A stretch of 64,000 bases of DNA, taken from NCBI RefSeq assembly GCF_900106535.1, contig NZ_FNOH01000023.1:16474-80473 (forward strand), written 5' to 3'. A program made the position numbers and the translations under genes. The notes under the pieces are model-generated. The model searched no databases and was not told the origin of the DNA. It worked only from the letters and a program-made list of their open reading frames with translations. Shown here piece by piece: positions 8,463 through 17,903 of the stretch. This DNA comes from Myxococcus xanthus (GTDB lineage: Bacteria > Myxococcota > Myxococcia > Myxococcales > Myxococcaceae). The first letter of the stretch is position 1, and each line of letters starts with the position of its first letter.

Positions 8463-10385
8463 CTATTCGCCGGACTGCTTGAAGATGAACGGATACGTGA
8501 CGACCACCACGCCGCCGCCCTTCGGCTCGGGGAACTTCCAGGTGCGAACACGTCCGGCCACGCACGTCTCCAGCTCCGCGTTGGCCGCCGTGGACTGCGC
8601 CACCGACGACGAGGCGACCGAGCCATTGCCCGCGATGACGAACTTCACCGCCACCTTGCCGCCCAGCTTCGGGAAGCGGTTGAGGAGGCTCTCGAAGCAA
8701 TAGCGGATCTGTCCGCGGTTGCGATGGATGACCTGGCGGATGAGCTCCTTGTCCAGCGAGCCCATGACCTCCGGGTCGGACGAGGTGATGCCCACGTCGA
8801 CGCTCTGCTTGCCGCCCAGCACGCCCACGCCGCTGCCGTAGGTGCCGGTGCCGCCGCCACGGCCCTTGGTGCCAATGCCGCCAATGCCGATGGTGTCACC
8901 CGTGCCGCCGCCGCCGCCGCTCGTGCCGCGCAGCCCCATGCCACCGAAGCCACCGGAGTTGCCCGCCTTGGCGCCGAACATGTTGCCCATGGCGCTCTTC
9001 AGGTCGCCGCCCAGGCCGCTCTTGCCGAACACCGTGGAGATGCCGCCCTTGCCGCCGCCGAAGATCTTCGCCGTCAGCGCGCGCGCCTCGTCCTTCTTGT
9101 TCGGGTCACCCTTGGGCGCGGTGCGATTGTTGGTCTTGGGCGCCTCCTTCTTGCCCATCTGACCTTCGTCGCCGCGGTTCTTCGCCGCCATCTCCCCGCT
9201 CTTCTTCTGCTCCTTCTGCTGGTTGAGGCGCTCGAGGAACTTGTTCTTCTGCGCCTCCGGCGGCTTGATGATGAGCTTGGCGATACGGGCGTTGTCCGCC
9301 GACAGCTCGTCCGCGTATTCGTCCCCCGCGACGGTGCGGTTCATCGCGGTGATGACGAACGCCGTCGCGATGAAGAACAGCACCAGGAAGATGTTGAGCG
9401 CGGTGTAGTCCATGGACTCGCCCAGCGGCACCACGATGCGCTTGGGCACGGGCTGGAAGGCCACCTCAAGCGTCACGCCGCCCAGGTCCACCCAGATGAA
9501 GTCCTCCGCGTCCAGCGTGAGCGAGTACGCCTCGCCCTCATGCGAGGCCTTGCCGGACTCGATGACGGCCTTCAGGTCCAGCGTCTCGCCCTTGCGGGTG
9601 AGCTCGCCCTTCATCTTCGCGGTGAAGCGAACGGTGAAGGACTGGCCGTCCGAACGAACCGCGTCGAACTTCGGGGCGCCCAGGCGGGCGTCACCCATGA
9701 CAAAGTCCACGCCCGCGGCGCTGCCGACGACGAAGGCCCCCTTCCTACCGGGAGCCATGAAGAACTCGCCCACGCGCTGGTCACCCCACGCGAAGCGCAG
9801 GCCCACGCCCAACGGGCCGCTGGACTTCGTGCGGCGAACCGTTCGCACGCGCGGCGCGGCTTCCTCCGGCGCTGCCACGACGGGGGCCGGCGCGGGCTCG
9901 GCGGGAGCGGCCACCGGGTTCTGCTGGGTGGCGGCGAAGGACGGGTCGATGGCACCCACGGCCGGAGCGGCCACCGCGGCCTGCGCCAGGCTCTCGGCCG
10001 GCGCCGGCGCCGCGATGACCGGATTCTTCTCCGTCACCACCTCCGAGCTGGCCGCCGCGGCCGCCAGGTTCACCGCGGCCACCGCGGCCGGGTTTTCCAG
10101 ACGGATGGTGGTGCCACCCACGCGGATTTCATCGCCGAAGGAGAGGAGCCCCTTGGTGACGCGCTTGCCGTTGACGTACGTGCCCTCGACGCTGCCCATG
10201 TCGATGATGGACATGGCGCCGTCGCTGGCGACCTCGATGACGGAGTGGATGCGGCTGACCTTCTCATCCTCCAGGCACAGGTGCGCCGAGGAGAGACGGC
10301 CAATCTTGATGATGTCGCGCTCGTAGTCCTTGGAGGCGACCAGCGAGTCGCCCTTGAAGACCTTGAGTGTCAGAGGAACGGCCAT
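8463..10385 (-). CDS. gltG: GltG-like FHA/TonB-domain inner-membrane gliding protein
   Basis: 640 aa. An N-terminal FHA domain (about residues 20-95) shows the phosphothreonine-binding signature GRLSS...VSRIHSVIEV and the later GTYVNGKRV turn. An Ala/Pro linker and a second beta-rich region follow. One membrane span sits near 328-348 (TALNIFLVLFFIATAFVITA). Beyond it is a Lys/Asn-rich periplasmic stretch, a long glycine-rich segment, and a C-terminal TonB-like domain (about 520-637) with the RNRGQIRYCFE motif and a final VVTYPFIF strand. This topology (FHA in cytoplasm, one TM, TonB-C in periplasm) is that described for GltG, which bridges cytoplasmic regulators and the envelope part of the gliding motor. 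ATG 10385 is preceded by GGAG. Position between gltF and gltH supports the name. Confidence 0.88.
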   Translation of the reverse strand: MAVPLTLKVFKGDSLVASKDYERDIIKIGRLSSAHLCLEDEKVSRIHSVIEVASDGAMSIIDMGSVEGTYVNGKRVTKGLLSFGDEIRVGGTTIRLENPAAVAAVNLAAAAASSEVVTEKNPVIAAPAPAESLAQAAVAAPAVGAIDPSFAATQQNPVAAPAEPAPAPVVAAPEEAAPRVRTVRRTKSSGPLGVGLRFAWGDQRVGEFFMAPGRKGAFVVGSAAGVDFVMGDARLGAPKFDAVRSDGQSFTVRFTAKMKGELTRKGETLDLKAVIESGKASHEGEAYSLTLDAEDFIWVDLGGVTLEVAFQPVPKRIVVPLGESMDYTALNIFLVLFFIATAFVITAMNRTVAGDEYADELSADNARIAKLIIKPPEAQKNKFLERLNQQKEQKKSGEMAAKNRGDEGQMGKKEAPKTNNRTAPKGDPNKKDEARALTAKIFGGGKGGISTVFGKSGLGGDLKSAMGNMFGAKAGNSGGFGGMGLRGTSGGGGGTGDTIGIGGIGTKGRGGGTGTYGSGVGVLGGKQSVDVGITSSDPEVMGSLDKELIRQVIHRNRGQIRYCFESLLNRFPKLGGKVAVKFVIAGNGSVASSSVAQSTAANAELETCVAGRVRTWKFPEPKGGGVVVVTYPFIFKQSGE

Positions 10386-10461
10386 GGGGGCTCCAACGTA
10401 AAGTGGGTACGGCGTCAGACAACGCGCGCGGCGGTGGGTTCCCGCCGCGTTGTGGCGCTGG

Positions 10462-10731
10462 CTACAGCTCGCCCACGGACTGCATCACCTTGTCCTCGAA
10501 GTCCTCGCGGATGCGGATGAGGTTCGAGTGCTTCACCCGCTCACGCGCATCGATGTACTCGCCATCCGGCTTCGTGAGGTCGCCCTCGATGGTGTCGTCC
10601 TCGAAGTCGATGTTGGTCGTCTTGGAGTAGCGCACATTGCCCTCCCCTGGACCACCCGGGTTCGAGCCCTCGTCCTGGGCCAGGGCGGGCGTCACCGCGA
10701 GCACCGCACACAGCATCAACGCCTTCCGCAT
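10462..10731 (-). CDS. gltF: GltF-like small periplasmic gliding protein
   Basis: 89 aa from ATG 10731, preceded by a strong GGGAGG site. Residues 1-18 form a signal peptide (MRKALMLCAVLAVTPALA, cleaved before QDEG). The mature part is about 70 residues, acidic and hydrophilic, with a Gly/Pro patch and the phrase NIDFEDDTIEGDLTKP. No membrane anchor or lipobox is visible, so it should be free in the periplasm. Its place between aglT/gltE and gltG matches the small GltF of the M. xanthus gliding complex. Its biochemical role is not evident from the sequence. Confidence 0.8.
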   Translation of the reverse strand: MRKALMLCAVLAVTPALAQDEGSNPGGPGEGNVRYSKTTNIDFEDDTIEGDLTKPDGEYIDARERVKHSNLIRIREDFEDKVMQSVGEL

Positions 10732-10858
10732 CACTGCCTCCCGGAAGGGACCCGAAGGCCCCTTCGCACACCGAATCCCCGGATGAGGGGGAAACACAAG
10801 GTTCGCATCATCCCCCGCGCCCCCGCCACAGCGAAGGCACTCGGGGGCGTCCCAACTT

Positions 10859-12295
10859 TCACAGCAGGTCGTCTTCCGGCTCCCCGGGTTCCGCCGAGCC
10901 TGCATTCTTCTGGTCGGAGTTTCCGTTTACGGGGGCGGGCGCTGGCGGCGTGTTGCCGCTGGCGGGAGTGACCTGGGGCGCGGGGCCCGTGCCGGAAGCC
11001 GGCGTCGCGGTGGTGGCGGGCGGGTTCGCCGTCCCGGCCGCCTTCTCCGCGGCCTGCATCTGGGCCTGCTGCTGCTTCTGCAGCTCCTCCATCTGCTTCG
11101 CCTGCTCCTCGGCGAACTTGGCCTCGCGCTTCGCGTTGACGACGACCTCCACTTCGCGCAGCAGGGCGAACACGGGGGCCTCGGCGGGCAGCGCCACCTC
11201 ACCGCCGGCCATGGCGATGTACTTGCGGTACAGCTCCGAGGCGCGCTCGGGCGCGTCCTTCACCTTGTGGAGGATGATGGCGCGGTTGAGGTTCACGGCC
11301 GCCAGCTCGGGGTCGAGCTTCTCCGCCTCGTCGTACTCCTGCATGGCCTTGTCGAACTGGCCCATGCCCTTGTAGGCGACGCCCAGGTCCAGGTGCGCGG
11401 CGGCGTTCTTCCCGTCCGCCTGGAGGATGCGGCGCAGGTGCTGCTCGGCGGTGGGGTAGTTCTCCGCGGCCAGGGCCAGCTGCGCCAGCTCCACGTGCGA
11501 CGGCACGTAGTCCTCGCGAACCTCCAGCGCCTTCTTGAAGGACAGGCGCGCGTCATCCACGTCCCCTTCCTGCAGGAGGATGAGGCCCACGGCGTGGTGG
11601 AGCTCCGGGTCCGCCGCGTCCAGCTTCACGCCGCGCAGGGCCACCAGCTTCGCCATGGCGAGCTGCTTGCGATCCAGGTAGCTGCGGATCATCACCTTCA
11701 ACGCGGTGGTGGACTGCGGGTCGCGCATCAGCGCGGCGCGCGTCAGGTCCATGGCCTTGGTGTGGTCCCCCTGCTGCCGGAAGATCTCCGCCAGCCGCGC
11801 GCGTGACTGCGCGTCATCCGGGTAGCGCTGGAGCACCTCCTGGTACAGCGCCACCGCGCCGGCGACGTTGCCCGCGTTCTGCTCCATCACCGCCAGGTTC
11901 TCAGAGGCCTGACGCAGCGAGGGCTTCTTCGTGAGCGCCGTCTTGTAATGGTTGCGCGCCTCGGTCAGCTTGCCCTGACGCTCGGCGAGCACGCCCAGGT
12001 TGTAGTCGGCCTCGGCGAGGTTCCCGTCCGCCTCCAGAGCGGACTGGAACTTCCGCTCCAGCGACGGGTAGTCGATGGCCTTGGCCTTCTTCTGCGTGTC
12101 GAACGCCTTCAGCGCGTCCTCGAAGCGGGCCTTGGCCGTGTTGGAGATGGGCTGCAGGGCCTCCGTCTTGCCGGCGTTCGGATCCGCCGTCTTGGTGCTC
12201 GGGCCGGTGGCCTTGGAGGACGTACAACCGGCGGCGGCCAGCGAGACGGCCGCCAACAGGGGGAACAGGCGCATGGTGCGGGTGGTCCGGTTCAT
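10859..12295 (-). CDS. gltE: GltE/AglT-like TPR lipoprotein
   Basis: 478 aa from ATG 12295, whose A overlaps the last base of the gltD stop (TAATG). A second ATG at 12274 (MRLFPLLAA) would give a shorter, equally usable signal sequence. Residues 8-24 are hydrophobic and end in the lipobox LAAAGC, so the protein is lipid-anchored, probably in the outer membrane. Residues from about 45 to 390 contain about eight TPR units (for example LEADGNLAEADYNLGVLAER and AAAHLDLGVAYKGMGQFDKA). The last 80 residues are a Gln/Ala then Pro/Thr/Ala linker ending EPEDDLL. In M. xanthus the TPR lipoprotein beside AgmU is AglT (GltE), needed for gliding. Confidence 0.88.
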   Translation of the reverse strand: MNRTTRTMRLFPLLAAVSLAAAGCTSSKATGPSTKTADPNAGKTEALQPISNTAKARFEDALKAFDTQKKAKAIDYPSLERKFQSALEADGNLAEADYNLGVLAERQGKLTEARNHYKTALTKKPSLRQASENLAVMEQNAGNVAGAVALYQEVLQRYPDDAQSRARLAEIFRQQGDHTKAMDLTRAALMRDPQSTTALKVMIRSYLDRKQLAMAKLVALRGVKLDAADPELHHAVGLILLQEGDVDDARLSFKKALEVREDYVPSHVELAQLALAAENYPTAEQHLRRILQADGKNAAAHLDLGVAYKGMGQFDKAMQEYDEAEKLDPELAAVNLNRAIILHKVKDAPERASELYRKYIAMAGGEVALPAEAPVFALLREVEVVVNAKREAKFAEEQAKQMEELQKQQQAQMQAAEKAAGTANPPATTATPASGTGPAPQVTPASGNTPPAPAPVNGNSDQKNAGSAEPGEPEDDLL

Positions 12296-15200
12296 TAGAG
12301 GAAGTCCTCCGGCTCCTCGTCATTCCCGCCCTGCTTCGCGGGAGTGGCGCCGTTGGTGGTGGCCGCCGGGCGGGCGTCCACCTGAGTCTCGGTCTGCGAG
12401 CGCAGCTGCGCGGTGAGGTCCGTCAGGTCCTCCTGCAGCGTCTCCGCCCGGGCCTGCTGCGCGTCCGCCGCCTTGGGCGCCGGCGGCGGCACGTCCTGGA
12501 TGTTGGCCAGCAGGTCGCCGCCGATGAGCTGCACGCGGCCCTTCAGCGCCACCTTCTCATCGGGCATGTCGGGGTAGCGGTCCGGCTGGTACGTGGTGCG
12601 CAGCAGCTTCAGGCTCTCCGCGGCGCAATCGTTGTAGACGTCCAGCTCGCGGCTCTTGGCCACCGTGGCGGAGAACGCCTCGGTCGCCTTGTCCTTGAGC
12701 GGTTGCGCCTGGTTGGCGAACTCGTCGCGCAGCGCCTGCTCCGACTCCTCATCCAGGCCGCGCGGCATGGGCGCGTTGATGAGGCGGTCGGCGAAGTGGT
12801 CATACGCCAGGCCAATGCGGTGCAGCGCGCAGATGGCGGGCTCGGGCGCGCCCAGCGTCACCGTCTGCACGTACTTCTTCTCCACCACCTGGAGCGCGCG
12901 GCTCTTGTCCTGGATGCTCGCCTTGAAGCGGTCCGGCGACGGCGGAGCACCCCAGTACAGCTTCAGGCGCCGGTACTCGTTCCAGTCCAGGTCCACCGAC
13001 AGGAACTGCGCCTGCGCGGCCGTGGCGAGCGCCGGCTTCTCCAGCGAGCCCTGCACGCGGCGGGGCAGCTGGTCGAAGTGCTCGAAGATGCGCTTCTGCA
13101 TGCGGGCCACGTCGCGCGTCTTGCCCATCTTCTTGTACAGGTCGACGATGCGGCCCTCGGCGGCCAGGAACCGGCTGGGGGAGCGCATGTTGTCGCGCTC
13201 GTACTCCTCCAGCATCTTGATGGCCTTGAACGCGGCGCCGCTCTTGGCCGTCAGGTCGATGATGGAGAGGCGGATTTCGTCGGCGTCCTTCGCGCGCGGC
13301 CACAGCGTCAGGTAGTGCTCGCGGTTGCGCAGCGCCGCCTTCACCTGGCCCAGGCCCTCTCGGTAGGTGGCGGCGTTGAAGAGCGCCACCTGCGCCTTGG
13401 ACTCGTCCCACTTCTGCACCACCGCGGGCTTGTTGTCGTCCACCGCGCCCCGCTTCTTCTTGCCGCCACCACGCGCCTTGGCGTTGCCCTTGTCACCCAG
13501 GCTGCGCTCGTAGCCGCGCACGTAGGCCTCGTACGTTGCCGCCGCGTCCTCGAAGTCGCCAATGGCCTCCAGCGCCTCCGCGTTCGCGTAGATGGAGTCC
13601 GGCACGTGCTTGGAGCGCGGGTACTCGGCGAACAGGCGCTTGCGCACCTCGATGGCCTTATCCAGGCGCTTCGCCTTGTAGTAGTCGACGGACGCGTTGT
13701 AGAGCGCCAGGTCGGCGATCTCCGTCTGCGGGAAGTCCTTCACGAAGGCGAGGTACGCCTCGGCGGCCTTCTCGAACTCCTTCTTCTCCTCCAGCTGGCT
13801 GACGAGCTTGAAGGACGACTGCTCGATGAGCTTCGCCAGGTCGTCGCGGAACTTGCCCACCGCCAGCTTGTCATTGGCGTAGAAGCGCCGCGCCCACTCG
13901 TTCACCTTCGCGTAGTCCTGCAGCAGGTGGTACGAGTCGAGGATGAGGTTGGCGGAGATCTCCGCCGCGCGCTCGCCGTTCTCGAACTTGTACTCGGGGT
14001 AGCCGAGCGCGATCTCGCTGAAGCGCAGCACCGCCTCGTCGAAGTGGTTGTGGCGGTAGTAGATGTTGGCCGCCTTGAAGGCGATCTCCACCCGCTTCTC
14101 ACCCTTGGGCACGTACTTGAGGTAGCGCTCACACGCGTCGAGCAGCGCCTTCTTCAGCGTGGGGATGGTGGCCTTCTTGGTGATGTCCGAGCCCACCGCC
14201 TCGCTCTTGCCCTCGCCCCGCGCCTCGCCCGCCTTGACGACCTCGTCGTAGGCCAGCACCGCGTTGTAGGCGGCGTTCTGCAGCCACTTGCCCGGCTTGC
14301 CCGGCTTCGGCTTGCCCTTGTCGTCCTTGGCCTCCAGCACCTTGGCGTCCTGGAGCACGACGAGCGTGTAGTTGGCGGCGGCCTTGTCGAAGTTCTGCAG
14401 GCTGTCGTTCAGCAGTTCGGCCCAGAAGAAGCGCAGGTCGTACGCCTTGGGGTTCTCCGGGAAGAGCGTGAGGTAGTCGCTGTACACCGCGTCCGCGTAG
14501 CGGAACGTCTCCTCGTTGCGCGTCTTCTTGCCCTCGTTGTGCCAGGTGACGGCGAGGTTGGACAGCGTGCGCTCGGACAGCTCCTTCGCCTCCGCCAGCA
14601 GCTTCTTGTCCTTGTCCTCCTTGATGACTCCGGAGCCCTCGACCTCCTTCATGATCTTCACGAGCCGGCGCACCTGGACCACGGTGCGCTCCTTGTTGCC
14701 CATGCGGAGGATGCAGTCGACGATGCGGCCCTGGAAACCAGGCGCCTCGGGGGACAGCGGCTTCTCCTTGATGAGGCCGTTGTAGGTGATGGCCGCCTCG
14801 CGGTCCTTGCCATCGCCGTAGTACAGGTTGGCCAACTGCTTCAGCATCGTGAAGCGGTCTTCCGGGTTGGTGGCCACCTTGCCGAACTCCGCCCGGGCCT
14901 GCGCCACGTCACCGTGGTGCGCGAACGCCCGCACGTAGTCGGTGCGCGCCTCGCGCAGCAGCGAGCTTCGGCCGCCGCCCTTGCCGCCGTCCTTCTCCAG
15001 AGCGTTGGCGCCGGCGAGTTCACCGTAGAGCACCACCGTCTTGAACTTGTCCTTGGCCGACTCGAAGTCGCCCATGTTGTAGTGGCACCAGCCCTGCTTG
15101 TAGAGGGCGAAGGCGTACACCTGGCTCTCGGGGAACTCGGCGGCCTTCTTGTACGCCACCAGCGCCTTCTCCAGCTCCGGGCGCTTCCCCTTGGAGTTGT

Positions 15201-15870
15201 TGAAGTAGTACTCGCCGAAGGCGAAGTAGGCGTCCGGGATGAACTTCGACTGCGGGTGCTTCTCCACCAGGCGCTTGAAGGCCACCAGCGCCTTGCGGTC
15301 CTGGCCATCCTCCATGAGGTACTGGCCGAGGAAGAAGAGCACCTCGTCGGTGCGCTCGAAGTTCGGGTACTCCTGGACGATCTTCGTGTACTGCTCCACC
15401 GCGAGCTTGCCGTACTCCTTCTGCTTCGCGCTGAACTCCGCCTTCTCCGCCTTGGCCCGCTGCTGGCCCGCGGCGTCGTTGCGGTTCATGGCCTGGATGA
15501 GGTCGTCATCCTTCCGGTTGGCCTCGAAGAAGAAGAACTTGGACTCCTCCCAGTAGAACTCGCCCAGGCGGAACAGGAGGCTGGGGGCCTCCTTCGGATC
15601 CGGCGACAGGGAGATGATCTTCTTCAGCGACTGGATCTGCTCGCGCCGCTTGGAGGCCACCTGCAGCTCGACGCCCAGCCGGAACTGGTCGTACTGGAGC
15701 GCGGGGGCGACCTCTTCTTTCTTCTTTTCACGGGTGATGTCGCCAGCCAGGGACTTGTCCACCGCGGTGGCGGACTTCCGGCCGAGATCGGCATCGCGCG
15801 GGGCTTTCTTCTCCTGGGCGGCGGAGGCCGTGGCCAGGAGGACGAGGCAGACGAGAAGCGAACGGCGCAT
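12295..15870 (-). CDS. gltD: GltD/AgmU-like periplasmic TPR protein
   Basis: 1,191 aa from ATG 15870, preceded by AGGAAG. The frame stays open upstream to 16155, but only this ATG gives a clean signal peptide (MRRSLLVCLVLLATASA, then AQE). The mature protein is a long helical repeat protein with many TPR-like units (for example YPNFERTDEVLFFLGQYLME and HPQSKFIPDAYFAFGEYY) and charged loops, including a Lys/Arg-rich loop near 785-800. The C-terminus is Thr/Pro rich and ends EPEDFL, similar to the GltE end EPEDDLL. AgmU (GltD) of M. xanthus is a periplasmic TPR protein of about this size that decorates the gliding complex. First gene of the cluster; its stop overlaps the gltE start. Confidence 0.9.
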   Translation of the reverse strand: MRRSLLVCLVLLATASAAQEKKAPRDADLGRKSATAVDKSLAGDITREKKKEEVAPALQYDQFRLGVELQVASKRREQIQSLKKIISLSPDPKEAPSLLFRLGEFYWEESKFFFFEANRKDDDLIQAMNRNDAAGQQRAKAEKAEFSAKQKEYGKLAVEQYTKIVQEYPNFERTDEVLFFLGQYLMEDGQDRKALVAFKRLVEKHPQSKFIPDAYFAFGEYYFNNSKGKRPELEKALVAYKKAAEFPESQVYAFALYKQGWCHYNMGDFESAKDKFKTVVLYGELAGANALEKDGGKGGGRSSLLREARTDYVRAFAHHGDVAQARAEFGKVATNPEDRFTMLKQLANLYYGDGKDREAAITYNGLIKEKPLSPEAPGFQGRIVDCILRMGNKERTVVQVRRLVKIMKEVEGSGVIKEDKDKKLLAEAKELSERTLSNLAVTWHNEGKKTRNEETFRYADAVYSDYLTLFPENPKAYDLRFFWAELLNDSLQNFDKAAANYTLVVLQDAKVLEAKDDKGKPKPGKPGKWLQNAAYNAVLAYDEVVKAGEARGEGKSEAVGSDITKKATIPTLKKALLDACERYLKYVPKGEKRVEIAFKAANIYYRHNHFDEAVLRFSEIALGYPEYKFENGERAAEISANLILDSYHLLQDYAKVNEWARRFYANDKLAVGKFRDDLAKLIEQSSFKLVSQLEEKKEFEKAAEAYLAFVKDFPQTEIADLALYNASVDYYKAKRLDKAIEVRKRLFAEYPRSKHVPDSIYANAEALEAIGDFEDAAATYEAYVRGYERSLGDKGNAKARGGGKKKRGAVDDNKPAVVQKWDESKAQVALFNAATYREGLGQVKAALRNREHYLTLWPRAKDADEIRLSIIDLTAKSGAAFKAIKMLEEYERDNMRSPSRFLAAEGRIVDLYKKMGKTRDVARMQKRIFEHFDQLPRRVQGSLEKPALATAAQAQFLSVDLDWNEYRRLKLYWGAPPSPDRFKASIQDKSRALQVVEKKYVQTVTLGAPEPAICALHRIGLAYDHFADRLINAPMPRGLDEESEQALRDEFANQAQPLKDKATEAFSATVAKSRELDVYNDCAAESLKLLRTTYQPDRYPDMPDEKVALKGRVQLIGGDLLANIQDVPPPAPKAADAQQARAETLQEDLTDLTAQLRSQTETQVDARPAATTNGATPAKQGGNDEEPEDFL

Positions 15871-15963
15871 GGTCTTCCTAGGAGAGGGGCACCGGCGTCC
15901 CCAGTTGCTTGCTTGGTAGGCAAGTGTCCGGGAATCTTCGGGAATTTCCATTCGGGGACCCTC

Positions 15964-15993
15964 ACTATGCGCGGTTTCCGCGCGGCGGGTCAA
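15964..15993 (-). promoter_or_regulatory. Candidate sigma-70-type promoter of the glt cluster
   Basis: Read on the minus strand, TTGACC (15993-15988) is followed after 18 nt by CATAGT (15969-15964). The -35 matches the vegetative consensus at five of six bases and the -10 at four. It would start transcription near 15957 and give an mRNA leader of about 87 nt before gltD. No other credible promoter is seen in this 283-bp divergent region for the minus strand. Confidence 0.45.
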
Positions 15994-16153
15994 CACTGAC
16001 TGGCCGCCTGCTTTCCTCGGGGAGCGTCGGTTCAAAATCTTCCAGATTCGCTGTGAAAATCGGCGCGCTGGAGTTGCCATGTCGGACCTGCCAGGTATGG
16101 GGGAACGGACGGTCGGTTGTCCGGCCTCCCTGCACTGGAGTACGCGTCGGATC

Positions 16154-16810
16154 ATGAGTCTCCTCCCCGAAAGCGCCAGCTTCGAAGAGCTGGTGCAGGA
16201 CTACTTCCTCGCTGTGCGTGGTGCGGGGCTGATGCTCTCCGCGCTGGACACCGAGCTTTTGACGACCTGGGCCCGGGAAGGCGTTCCCTTCGAGGTGGTG
16301 GCGCGCGGCATCTCCCGCTCGGCGGAGAAGGCCCTCTGGGACGCGCGGCCCGGAGAGCCGGTGCTGCGCTCGCTGCGCGCGTGCCGACGGCAGGTGGAGT
16401 CGGAGATCAAGAAGTACCGGGAGCTGGCGGCGGGCGCGGGTGAGGAACCCTCCTCCAGCCCCAAGCGCAAGCGGGCCCGTTCCTGGGAAGAGACGCGGCA
16501 CGCGCGGCTGTGCGCGGCGCTCGAGGACCTGGCGGGGCGGAACGAAGCGCTGTCGCACCGTGTGCGCAACCTGCGCATCACCGTCCTGGCGCATGTCCCG
16601 GAAGAGCCGGCGGCCATGGATGCCCAGGAAGCGCTGGCGTTCCTGCTGGTGCTGCGCGCCCTGCCCTTCCTGGACCGGTGCGCCGTGTGGCGTGAGGCCC
16701 TGGCGGCGTCCGCGGAACAACAGGTGATGTCGCCGCGCGCCCGCAAGGTGTCCCGGCGCTTCCGGGTGCTGGCGACGGTGCGCCGGCGGCTGGGCGTGAA
16801 GGAGATGTAG
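16154..16810 (+). CDS. Hypothetical helical protein paired with a DnaC-like ATPase (218 aa)
   Basis: ATG 16154 (MSLLPESAS) is chosen; the frame is open further upstream to 16079. It is predicted all-helical with a basic middle (SPKRKRARSW, about residues 98-107) and no signal peptide. The N-terminal part has the pattern LSALDTELLTTWAREGVPFEVVARGI. To my memory this resembles small proteins often found just upstream of DnaC-like loaders in delta-proteobacteria (start 'LSP.. ELL..W...G.P..VVL.GI'). It lies 58 nt before the DnaC-like gene on the same strand, so a joint role in DNA replication or helicase loading is likely but unproven. Confidence 0.75.
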   Translation: MSLLPESASFEELVQDYFLAVRGAGLMLSALDTELLTTWAREGVPFEVVARGISRSAEKALWDARPGEPVLRSLRACRRQVESEIKKYRELAAGAGEEPSSSPKRKRARSWEETRHARLCAALEDLAGRNEALSHRVRNLRITVLAHVPEEPAAMDAQEALAFLLVLRALPFLDRCAVWREALAASAEQQVMSPRARKVSRRFRVLATVRRRLGVKEM

Positions 16811-16868
16811 GTGGGCGGGACGCCTGACTGCCCGTTCAGTGGACTGACGGCCGAGGAGAGGCTCTGGT

Positions 16869-17831
16869 ATGGCGGTGCGTGAGATGGCTCCAAAGGCGAA
16901 TGGCGAGGCGTGTGGTGTGTGCGGCGGGCGGACCTATGTCATCGAGCGCCGCGGGGACCAGGCCCAGGCGCGCATCTGCGCGTGCTCCGAGCACTGCTCG
17001 GTGTGCGGGGGGCGCGGGCACGTGCTGGTCGAGCGCGAGGGCGAGTTCAGCCAGAAGATGGGCCCCCGGCGCTATGAGGTGATGGAGACGTGCACATGCA
17101 CCAAGCTGCGAACGCGCATTGCTCGCTTCGATGCGCTGGGGCTGCCTGCCTCAGCAGCGCATGCGAACTTTGAGAACTACCGCTCCTATGAGGAGGCACA
17201 AGACAGGGGCCGGAGTGTGGCGATGCAGTTCGCCTATCAATACGTCCAAGGCGGGTCGTCTAAGGGCTACATCATCAGCGGGCCTGTAGGTACCGGGAAG
17301 ACCCACCTCCTGGCGGCGACGCTGGCGCACCTGGCGCTGGAGCTGGGCGTGCGTGGGCGCTACGTCGAAATCTCCCTCCTCTACGCGACCATCCGGCGTG
17401 GCTTTCAGGAGGGCAAGAGCGGCGGCGAAATCATCGGACCCCTGTCGGAGGTGGAGGTGCTGGCCATCGACGAGCTGGGCAAGGGCCGCGGAAGCCCCTT
17501 TGAGATGGAGACCCTCGATGAGCTGATTGCCCGCCGCTACAACGCGGGCCGCACCACGCTGTTCGCGACGAACTACTCCCTGGAGCCGGAGAGGCGCGCC
17601 ATGCGAAGCGCGGCGCCGTCGGGCTACCGCACCACCGACGACTCGCGCAGCGCGGCCCGAGAGGCGGAGCTCCTGCGAGAGCGCGTGGGCGAGCGCATCT
17701 ACAGCCGGCTGTGCGAGCTGTGCACCTTCGTCGAGTTTCCGAAGGAGACGCCGGACCGGCGCCGCCCCCGACAGGAAATGAACGCGCCCATGCACCATGC
17801 AGCGGGCAACGGGCGGCCCCAGGGACGATAG
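16869..17831 (+). CDS. DnaC/IstB-like AAA+ ATPase with N-terminal Cys motifs
   Basis: 320 aa from ATG 16869 (GAGGAG about 10 nt upstream; ATG 16884 is an alternative). The N-terminus has paired Cys motifs (CGVCGG, CAC, CSVCGG, CTC) that look like a zinc ribbon resembling DnaJ-type CxxCxG repeats. An AAA+ core follows: Walker A GPVGTGKTH near residue 138, Walker B VLAIDELGK near 197, and a sensor-like TTLFATNYS near 230. This is the core of helicase loaders (DnaC/DnaI) and IstB. No transposase partner is nearby, so a chromosomal DnaC-like role is favoured over IstB. It probably forms an operon with the upstream 218-aa gene. Confidence 0.85.
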   Translation: MAVREMAPKANGEACGVCGGRTYVIERRGDQAQARICACSEHCSVCGGRGHVLVEREGEFSQKMGPRRYEVMETCTCTKLRTRIARFDALGLPASAAHANFENYRSYEEAQDRGRSVAMQFAYQYVQGGSSKGYIISGPVGTGKTHLLAATLAHLALELGVRGRYVEISLLYATIRRGFQEGKSGGEIIGPLSEVEVLAIDELGKGRGSPFEMETLDELIARRYNAGRTTLFATNYSLEPERRAMRSAAPSGYRTTDDSRSAAREAELLRERVGERIYSRLCELCTFVEFPKETPDRRRPRQEMNAPMHHAAGNGRPQGR

Positions 17832-17903
17832 TCACGTCACGCGGGACGGCTGTCTGCGCCATCCCGCTCGACGGCCGGCGGAGGCTTCGCGCATCCTGCT
17901 TCC

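Noticed and set aside
16869..17831. Reading the DnaC-like gene as the IstB helper of an IS21-type element.
   Set aside because: No istA-like transposase or terminal repeats nearby, and the N-terminal Cys array is not typical of IstB.
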